Assembly: GCA_963383645.1 (NCBI GenBank)
Contig: OY726572.1
Location: forward strand, 28,154,792-28,218,791
Reading direction: 5' to 3'
DNA from: Muscardinus avellanarius
Lineage: Eukaryota; Chordata; Mammalia; Rodentia; Gliridae
DNA length: 64,000 nt
The notes under the pieces are model-generated. The model saw only the letters and a list, made by a program, of their open reading frames with translations. It searched no databases and was not told the DNA's origin. How positions within the stretch are numbered: the first letter of the stretch is position 1; each line of letters starts with the position of its first letter. Below are positions 56,201-64,000 of the stretch, piece after piece. Made by a program: the position numbers and the translations under genes.

Positions 56201-57479
56201 CAAGACCACATCAATTTGATTCACTTATAAGATTTAAACTCATAAGTTTAAATATACTATAATACTGCTATAATACTGCTGCGAATACTGCAGGTTCATA
56301 AAAATTTCAGCTCTGATGAGGCAGGATGTGGAGTTCATGGTGAAGCTCTACAACAAAGCTTTATCACTGAGTACAATTAGGAATTTAAAGTTATCTAAGA
56401 AAGAGCAATAGGTAAGGAGACTGAATCATTCCAAATCACAGAAACTCAAAAGGAAAACGATAGAAATGATATTCGTAACATACAGACTGTGTGAATTCTC
56501 CAGGAAAACACAGAGATGTAAACTCTAGGATAGGTAGTGATCAGCTACATGTTGTCAGCATGTTGTGCTGATAAGAACTATAACAGCATTGTGTTTACCA
56601 ATGAAACCGCGTGAAGACTACCTGAGAAGGATCTACAGCCGGGTGAAGGCGCTCTCAATCCTGTACGATAAATCTTTGTGCACTTTAAGTCTTGCAGTAA
56701 TTCTAGTTCAAGTCTAGTCACCTTTCATTAGATGACTTCAATCTTTCACATAAAAGTCTTAAACTGTATAAAAATAAGAGATAAGTTCAAGATGCCTCCA
56801 AATGCACTGAATTTAAAGATAGAATTTGATTATAAGGTAACTGTGAATATAGGGGGCCTTTATAATATAATTTACTAACAATTTACATTGAGCCAAATTA
56901 TTTTTTCTTTGTTACTATTCTCTGCTGTTGGTGATAAAATAATGGAAAGGCACAACTAATACCCTTTATTAATGGAAAATACATAGAAACTAATTGCTAA
57001 AGAAATAATCCCAAATGCTTTCAGGGGAGCATGGAGTCACTACCAGGACACATGGCTCCTGATGATCTTTTCCCCGTAAAAGGGGGTTATACCAGGTGTG
57101 AGAAACTTCCTTTTCATATTTAAGAGGATTTTCAAGATTCTCTTAGTCATTTCTTCTACCTAGCTGTCTGGAGAATGTAGCTACCAGAATGCAAAACCTA
57201 CAACAGCAAAAATTTTGTCATTCTGTTGTGTTCAGACCTATGTGATCAGCATCCAGAATGGTGCTGAGTTATGCATGAGTGGTGTACGCTCAAGGATATT
57301 TGTTAATGAACATTTTGCTTCTATTTCAGGCTGTGGCAGAGTCCTGTGATGATCCATGTTACATTGTCATTTAAGAAATAGCTGAGACCGAACATGAAAA
57401 GTTTTACATGCATTCCCATCACCAAGCAAGTACAAACACCTGACACGCACGCCTGAGTGCTCATTAAAAGGTGAGGTGA
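56201..57479. other. Non-coding interval with a small CpG-bearing frame
   Basis: 56541-56718 is open for 58 codons to a TAG. Its second part (from ATG 56601: MKPREDYLRRIYSRVKAL) has several CpGs, unlike the AT-rich surroundings. No family recognised, so left as non-coding. The rest shows nothing named. Confidence 0.35.
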
Positions 57480-57690
57480 TTAAAATTTGAACTGATGAAA
57501 CAATTAAAATGATCATGTATGAAGATATTACTACCAATCTCACTATTAAGTATGGTGAAGGGAGGGGTGGACAGTGGGATGGGACCTGAAGGGAAACACA
57601 CCAAGACCTGGGTACATGTTTGTTTGTATGGCTTTGAACTTAATATCATGTATAATTACAATGTATCTATAATAGTAAATAAAATAAGCT
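57480..57690 (+). mobile_element. L1 3' UTR tail
   Basis: CATGTATGAAGATATTACTA, GAAGGGAGGGGTGGACAGTG, GGGTACATGTTTGTTTGTAT, TAATATCATGTATAATTAC, A-rich end; similar in style to the tail of the L1 at 53045-53745. Confidence 0.65.
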
Positions 57691-58206
57691 GATAAACATG
57701 CCCTATTTCACCTGTGCTGTCCCAAATGCTCTAGTATACCTTCATTACCATTTATTTAAGTTTGACTGTATACTCGGTCTGGTGCAGAGTTATGTATTTA
57801 TTGTTATTCTCATCTTGAAGATGAGGTAACTGGGGGCTTTTGTGACATGCACTCTTCAACAAGAAGTGATAGATACACAGTTAAGTTTACTTTTCTCCAG
57901 GCAAAGGCATTGAATGCTAGTGAGGGGTTTTGGTAAATGTTCAGTGGATAAATGAATGGCTGGATATTTTGATAGGGGCTAGAATTCCAAAAGATCAGAT
58001 AAATGACTACTTTTTGAGTATGAAATCACTAATTATAAATCTTCTTTATCAATTGGAGGACTTTGTAAATTGTGTCCATAGTCAAGGAAGTCAATGAGAA
58101 ATGTCCAAAATTCACTGGGAATTATTTTAAATATACAAAGGAGTTGTGTTATTTTAAGGACACAGAGGCATTCAGTTTTTCAAGGTTCAAAGTCTTTAAC
58201 TTAAAA
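57691..58206. other. Non-coding interval with a MIR scrap
   Basis: 57770-57900 (TTCTCATCTTGAAGATGAGG, TAACTGGGGGC) resembles an antisense MIR core. The rest is anonymous. Confidence 0.45.
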
Positions 58207-58918
58207 AAACATATACATACTTGTATATGGTGTTAGGTAAGGGTCCAATTTTATTCTTTTTCATGTAATTATTATTTTTCAACAATATTTAGTTAAAAGA
58301 TTATTATTTCCTCCACCAAATGTTCGTGGAAACCTTGTCAAAAATAACTTGACCATATATGGAAGAATTTATCTCTAGGCTTTTATTTAACTCCAATGGT
58401 TTATATATCTGCCTTTAGAATAGTACTACAGTGTTTCAATTATTGTAGCTTTATACGGTTTAAAATCAGAAAATATATATCATCTAGCTTTGTTCTTTTT
58501 CGAGATTGTTTTGGGTATCTAGAGTCCATATTCTATATTAGGATAGATTTTTTCTGAAAAATAAATATAAAAATATATGATAGTTTCACCTAAAAAATAA
58601 GAAAAGAAATAAAATATTCTCTGGTAAGAAAGCAAAAATATTGAAATGTTATCTTTAAGTTATCAAAAGCTTGGTATCAGACAAATGAAACTGTTATGTG
58701 AGATTATCATTTTTAATTTTGGATAAATTGCTATAATACTAGATGTCAACCACTAAGCCAAGCATGGGAAGGAGGGATGGGGAGGGAATGGGGTAGGGAT
58801 CGGGGGGGGGGCGCACTGGGTGATGTGTGCATGTATGTCTACAAAAGTTTGTATCCCACTATGATGTATGAATACAGTGCACCAATAAAAAATTAAAAAA
58901 CAAACAAACATATACATA
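58207..58918 (+). mobile_element. Composite half-L1-like element, copy C, with own duplication
   Basis: Perfect 13-bp duplication AAACATATACATA (58207-58219; 58906-58918). The body is the reverse complement of 8455 to about 9125: antisense ORF2 piece first (AAGGGTCCAATTTTATTC, CTTTGTTCTTTTTCGAGATT), then the 3' UTR (CTAGATGTCAACCACTAAGC, GTGCACCAATAAAAAATT). It starts inside the antisense ORF2 segment, so truncation occurred there during insertion. It ends in an A/C-rich tail. Confidence 0.9.
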
Positions 58919-59415
58919 ACCTAAAATTATATTAAATTCGAAACGTTTGCAGTTAGGCAGGAAGACATTTAAGCTTTATAAATACCCAACAAATGGAAAG
59001 TTAAAAAACTGAATGAGATTTTAAAAAAACATAAGTAAGTTCTGTGAACTTCAAGATGAAATGGTTTTGAAGATTGAAGCCAGTGTTACAGTGAATATTG
59101 AAAAGGGCTCAGTCTGAATGTCAGGATTTTCAGACAAATATTTCTAAAGGTTGATAGCATTGGCTTATGTTCAAGATATTATATAAACTCAGCTAATTGA
59201 GATAGTTATTTTTACTTAAGAGATATATGTATTTCAGCTTTAGTTTATTTAAGATAAAGTACAAAATAACTTAGAAAATAAAATATACTAGTATTACTAT
59301 TAATTTTAGGAAAATATGTAATAGGTATTTGTCATTCTATATATTTTCAAAGTTATTCTGAATTTGTGTATTACTGTCATGGCATTAGAAGTCAAATTTA
59401 AAGTGTAAACTTGAG
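58919..59415. other. Non-coding interval, no feature recognised
   Basis: AT-rich; nothing named. Confidence 0.4.
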
Positions 59416-59429
59416 TAATTAATATAGTT

Positions 59430-59612
59430 GTTTTTTGTGGTACTGGGTCACTGGAAACCCTTCTACCTCTGGGCTACATTCCCAGACTTATTTTATATTT
59501 TTATTTGGAAACAGGGACTCTTAAGCCAGCGAGGCTGGCTTTGAACCAGTGCGATCCTCCTGTCTCCGCCTCCCAAGCCTGGGGATTATAAGCGTGCACC
59601 ACCACACCTGGC
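59430..59612 (-). mobile_element. Dimeric SINE, type II, minus strand
   Basis: Perfect 14-bp duplication TAATTAATATAGTT (59416-59429; 59613-59626). Hairpin AAGCCAGC-GAG-GCTGGCTT. Short tail. Confidence 0.94.
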
Positions 59613-59626
59613 TAATTAATATAGTT

Positions 59627-60799
59627 TTATAATTTTAAGTTAAAATCTTACTCAGAGGATGCATAGTTTTGGACTAAGATAAAGTTTTTATTCATACTAC
59701 TCATTAAGTTTATTTAATTTGTGAAAATCATTTTATATTATAATCTAGAAGTTTTTATTCATGACATTAGACAATTAAAGTCATTTAAAAGAGAAATTCA
59801 TAAAACTAAATTATAAATGTTGTTGAAACATCTGAGGGTGTTTAATAAAATTTATAGAAGCCAATCTTTATTCAAAGTTTCCTTGAAAGGGATTATTTAA
59901 ATTCACTACATTTATAAATAGGAAGAAAAGACTTGTGTGCTAAACTTACAGATTTGAAAATGTGATTTTGTATTTATGGCTATAAAAAACTGAAGATTAA
60001 TTTTAAATCTAAAGTAAACTTTGGAACAGTCTTTTGAAGACTTACCAAAAAACCCTCATAGAACCCTAGTTTTATCTGATAAAGCTTTGTGAGACAGTAG
60101 ACTTGTATTTAGCACAATTGTCATGACTGCAAGGTGCTTGCTTAATTCTGGTTACGTGAATATAAGTAACTTAGGCACAACAGCAACTGTTTGTGGATAT
60201 AACACCTAAGTGTGCCAGGTCAAAGAGGGCAGAATATAAACCTAGTCACGCAGTTTGTCAATATGGGAATCCTTTCTTGTGCCTTGGGATTTACCCTGGA
60301 AAGGCCATGGGGGCCTAGTCTTAATATGTTGCTATGAGACTTAGAAAAAAAGATTCCAAACTTCTATGGTAGACCACTGAGAGAGGGATGGAAAGGCATT
60401 AACATGTGTAAAGCAATGGTCTACTGCATAAGACTGTAAAATGTAAAGCCTATCAGTTGATTGTGTGACTGAGAATGGTCTCAGGTGACACTCTATCTAC
60501 TAAAGCAATGCATAGCGCTTGTAAGAGGTGTTGACATCAATAATAAAATCAGCTGTAAACACTGTAGGGCCAGAGCTGATGGTAGTAGTTGCTAGGTCTC
60601 TATAACAACAGAGATCATTTAGCAACACAAATACCTAAAAGCAAGTGGATTCAAATGCCACTAAGTGTATAAAGATTGGAATAAAAGCCACAAGGATCTG
60701 TAGAAATGAATAATGAAGCGTGATATTTTTAGGGAAAAGATGGATGGCAAGTTGATATGGGTACATTGCCTCTTGGTTATAATCAAAAGAGTTTAAGAA
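59627..60799. other. Non-coding interval, no feature recognised
   Basis: About 1.2 kb, no named element or open frame. Confidence 0.4.
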
Positions 60800-60970
60800 T
60801 GGGTCAGCGAAGGAGGATGAGCCTAGCTGCCCAGTAAAAAGTGGATCATAGATTTGAGGCCAGCCTTAAAAGTTTAGAGACCCAGTTTCAAAATAAAAAA
60901 TAAAATAGTGCTGAGGTAGGCTCAGACATAGAATGTCTTCTGGGTTCAATCTCCAGTCACTCCCCCCACC
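60800..60970 (+). mobile_element. Old dimeric SINE
   Basis: TTTGAGGCCAGCCTTAAAAG, GACCCAGTTTCAAAATAAAA, right half GGCTCAGACATAGAATGTC, GGGTTCAATCTCCAGTCAC. The left end is badly eroded. Confidence 0.75.
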
Positions 60971-62353
60971 CCCATAGACTGTTAGGTTTACTATGAATGC
61001 ATGGAAGAAGATAGCAATGGAGATATTTGATTAATACATCCTCTGTGGACCACTTCAGGACTCACACCAGGATCCTTGGGGTACAAATGAATAATGATTT
61101 ATTTTATTTTATTTTCTATCCAGATTCATTTGATAACATAACAGTAAAGAAAAATGTAACTTCCCTCATTAACATCTGCAGGAGTGTATGTGTGCATGTG
61201 AAAGAGAGAGAGAGAAAGAGATTGAGAGAGAGGGAGAGATTGAGAGAAGAACAGAAGTTGGAAAAGGGGCTAAAAAGAAAAGGGAGATTGGAGGAAAGTA
61301 AATAATTAAGATTTCAATCAGAAAACAAGTAGACCACAATAACCATAATTAATGCCTCTGAAAGATGAAACAAAAATGCTGCTCCCTGAAATAGTGAATA
61401 GAAAAAATAAAAAATAAAATAAAAGATTTGAGGGACTAAACAAAATGATGGCTTTCTGGGACACTCTATATAATTAGACCACTGATCAACGATTCCTGGT
61501 CATTGATAAATATACGAGCACCCACTGGGAATGAATGTTTCAGCAGTGAATGAATCAAGACTCCATCTTGCAGAGCAACAGAAATTGTTTATATTAAATT
61601 GGATATATTTAAATTTGTTATTGCATATATTGTTTATGTATATTAATGTTAATTTTATAATAATATATTGCTTAGTGTAAAATAGTGTTGTCACTTGACC
61701 AAAAGTCCTACTTTTATTTCAGTTTCCTCTACATCCCATTTGAATTTGGAGAATTAAGAAATAACACACAAAGCACATTCCACGGAGATGGAAATTGTCA
61801 ATATCTATTTGTCACTTTATCCTCATGGGAATAGGATCATGTTTTTTAGATATCACATGACCAACCAGAAACAATTTCTAGCACCCCCAACCCTCTCAGG
61901 AGGCATGGTTATGGAAGTAATTCTAGAAAGTAGGTTGTTAGCCGAAATATAAAATTTCTAGTTCAAGTCCCCAAAAGAAAGGGCATATTTTTCTCACACC
62001 CTGCCTCCATCATATTGCTGGGAATACAATAATGATGGCAACACTTTCTCAAATACTAGTTGAAAATAAACTGTCAAGAAAGGCAAAATAATATAGGCAC
62101 TTAAATAACCACATGCAGTACAGTTTCTGCAGTAGGCTGCTATGGGACTATGTAATAGCTCTATCTTCTTTAAATCACCACTAGTTTGTGTCTGTATTCC
62201 ATATAGCTGACAGAATATAGTAGCTACAATGCATGAAATTTTAAATTAGATAAATTATCTGCTATTTCCTAAGATTGTAAACTTTCTGTCATAATTTAGT
62301 ATTCTGACCCCCAACACCATGTTCTTAAAATTAAAGTGAAACCTAAGTGAATA
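60971..62353. other. Non-coding interval with a GA-rich patch
   Basis: Imperfect (GA)n at 61200-61250; otherwise anonymous AT-rich DNA. Confidence 0.4.
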
Positions 62354-62469
62354 GGTAAGATGTGTTCTATGTAAAATATTTTCTGAAGAATATTTATTTA
62401 TTTATTTATTTATTTTTATTTATTTATTTTATTTTGGTGGTACTGGGGGTGGAACCCAGAGGCTTCTTA
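62354..62469 (+). repeat. Left arm of an inverted duplication
   Basis: GGTAAGATGTGTTCTATG, AAAATATTTTCTGAAGAATA, the TTTA tail and the first 40 bases of the SINE. Its reverse complement recurs at 63223-63320 with few changes and a shorter TTTA array. Confidence 0.88.
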
Positions 62470-62636
62470 CCTCCGGGCTATACTCCCAGACCTCTTTTAT
62501 ATTTTATTTGGAAACAGGTTCTCACTAAGTTGCTGAAAGCCTCACTAAGTAGCTGAGGCTGGCTTCGAACCTGTGTGATCCTCCTGTCTCAGCCTACCAA
62601 GTGCAGGGATTACAAGAGTATGCCACCACGCCCAGC
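62397..62636 (-). mobile_element. Dimeric SINE, type I, minus strand
   Basis: (TTTA)n tail, GGTGGTACTGGGGGTGGAAC, TTGCTGAAAGCCTCACTAAG, end CCACCACGCCCAGC. Perfect 15-bp duplication TCTGAAGAATATTTA (62382-62396; 62637-62651). Confidence 0.95.
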
Positions 62637-62651
62637 TCTGAAGAATATTTA

Positions 62652-62892
62652 AAAGGAATGTAGAAATTACTGAGGATTTGATGAGAAGGTAAATCTGATA
62701 ACAGTGAAAATAATTCAGCTCTGTAACTGGACCATGATTGGTTTGGCTCTTAATGTTATCTAAGATATTACAGAGTTTGGATTACAAAATACTCAGAAAA
62801 AATGATACTATCATGTGATATCACTATGTTGATAAACATTAAGTTGATCCCAGGCAAATTAGTAGTGGAAGAATCTTTTAAAAGATCTCATT
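62652..62892. other. Short spacer within the inverted duplication
   Basis: No element recognised. Confidence 0.4.
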
Positions 62893-62908
62893 CAGATTCA
62901 TTTTTATG

Positions 62909-63108
62909 CCGGGCGTGGTGGCGCACGCTTGTAATCCCCGCGCTTGGGAGGCAGAGACAGGAGGATCGCGCAGGTTCGAAGCCAGCCGCGTGCGCTGGCT
63001 TATGAGACCCTGTTTCCAAATAAAATAGTACAAAAAAATAGGTCTGGGAGTGTAGCCCGGAGGTAGAAGGGCTTCCAGGAACCCCAGTACCACCAAAAAA
63101 CAAACAAA
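62909..63108 (+). mobile_element. Dimeric SINE, type II, near-consensus
   Basis: Perfect 16-bp duplication CAGATTCATTTTTATG (62893-62908; 63109-63124). Pol III B box GGTTCGAAGCC in the left half. Hairpin AAGCCAGC-CGCGTGC-GCTGGCTT. Right half TGTAGCCCGGAGGTAGAAGG. Tail A6 then (CAAA)n. Confidence 0.96.
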
Positions 63109-63134
63109 CAGATTCATTTTTATGTTGGCTTTTT

Positions 63135-63222
63135 GATATAATATATATTACATACAATATATATTATATCAATAATATATAATATATTATATTAATATAT
63201 AATATATAATATATATTATATA
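63135..63222. repeat. AT-palindromic tract
   Basis: Alternating ATATTATATTAATATA-type text, strongly self-complementary, ending exactly where the right arm of the inverted duplication starts. Confidence 0.85.
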
Positions 63223-63320
63223 TAGGAAGCCTCTGGGTTCCACCCCTAGTACCACCAAAATAAATAAATAAATAAATAAATATTCTTCAGAAAAATATTT
63301 TACATGGAACACATCTTACC
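63223..63320 (-). repeat. Right arm of an inverted duplication
   Basis: TAGGAAGCCTCTGGGTTCCA, TAGTACCACCAAAATAAATA, ATATTCTTCAGAAAAATATT, CATGGAACACATCTTACC. It is the reverse complement of 62354-62469, including the unique flank of the SINE, so it is not an independent SINE insertion. Confidence 0.88.

Positions 63321-63357
<37 letters not shown>
63321..63357. repeat. (AT)n(CA)n microsatellite
   Basis: About 11 AT units then about 7 CA units directly after the right arm. Confidence 0.95.
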
Positions 63358-64000
63358 ATTTTGTTACTGCCATAAAACATGAGGGTTAGCAGGTCATTAG
63401 AGAAAGGAGAAGAAAGAGGAAAAAGGTCAAGAAAGGAGATTAGGCGGGAAATAAAAAAAAACAACAATGTGATAAAAGAGAAAAAATGATAGAAACTGGT
63501 ACTACTAAAGGGAGAAAAATATGAAGTTCCAACTTCACTATCAGCAGAAATAGGTCCCCATATGTAGAGTCTTTGTAGAAAAGTGAACTATACTTTGTAG
63601 ATTAGCAAAATTAGGCAGTAGGTGCAGCATACAATCTTAAGCATGCTTCACATCTCTAAGTGATTGAAATGCTAGCTGTGCTATAAAAATACAAGCTAAT
63701 CTCAACACAATGAGATTTGACTCTCTGAGCTAAGTACTTCTTTTCTGGGGGTATAACCTGTGTTAGAAATAGAGGATAATTTCCTTTGGTCATTTCTGGT
63801 ATTTTGTTTTCTTAAGTCTCCTTGATACACATTGTTAGAATAAAGACATGGGCACTACTTACAATGTTATTCTGAGTTTGATTATTTTTTTCATGATAAA
63901 GGATTGTATTTGATTTACATTCAGTTCATCCAGATAGTCTTGATCTCTTTAGTATAAAAAGAAAGACCTTGATTTGCTGAAGAAAAACATACCTGTGGAG
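63358..64000. other. Non-coding end of window
   Basis: Purine-rich then AT-rich; no element or exon recognised. Confidence 0.4.

Noticed and set aside
63223..63320. Right arm called as an independent truncated SINE
   Set aside because: It carries the unique flank of the SINE at 62397-62636 in inverted form, so it is a copy of that locus.

Overview
The window is AT-rich rodent nuclear DNA. I could support no protein-coding exon, RNA gene, CpG island or CRISPR array in it. It reads as intergenic or deep intronic sequence built from layers of transposable elements. Two things place it in a rodent, most likely of the squirrel-related clade (squirrels, mountain beaver, dormice). The first is about 33 copies of a dimeric SINE with a 7SL/B1-like left half and a tRNA-Ala/ID-like right half (B1-dID type). 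The second is a set of LINE-1 copies with a distinctive shared 3' UTR. The SINE consensus differs from the ground-squirrel one I know, so a dormouse or mountain beaver is possible; this is inference. One gap of exactly 200 N sits at 12582-12781.

Layout: 1-8400 carries SINEs, two MIR fragments and an L2 tail. 8405-11020 is the most unusual object: a 2.6 kb minus-strand L1-derived element with a perfect 13-bp target-site duplication. Its order is 5' UTR, ORF1, a piece of ORF2 in the WRONG (antisense) orientation, then 3' UTR. The antisense-ORF2/3' UTR block recurs at 30835-31732 and, with its own 13-bp duplication, at 58220-58905. It therefore behaves as a mobile non-autonomous (half-L1-like) family. 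11600-17000 holds SINEs and a three-layer nest (ERV LTR inside MaLR LTR inside SINE). 18890-22320 holds a MaLR LTR, L1 3' UTR pieces and a twin-primed L1 nested in an older L1 tail. 22330-31996 is SINEs, an ancient antisense L1, a SINE-in-SINE with a (TG)n tract, MIRs, and copy B of the composite element.

From about 32000 to 38325 there is no lineage-specific SINE at all, the longest such stretch here; it may hold conserved non-coding sequence. 38325-55040 returns to old L1, MaLR LTRs, microsatellites, an AT-rich tandem array (44165-44505) and more SINEs. 55785-60970 has an old L1, a short L1 tail, copy C of the composite element and two SINEs. 62354-63320 contains a roughly 100-bp inverted duplication flanking a young SINE, next to (AT)n palindromes.

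Three SINE subtypes can be separated by eye. Type I keeps the full junction between the halves. Type II has a short junction with a hairpin (AAGCCAGC...GCTGGCTT). Type III has a distinct left half and a Pol III B box in the right half close to that of type I. Together with L1 (the presumed supplier of reverse transcriptase), the SINEs and the half-L1-like family form one L1-driven retrotransposition system. All open reading frames I examined are either inside repeats or short enough to be chance.
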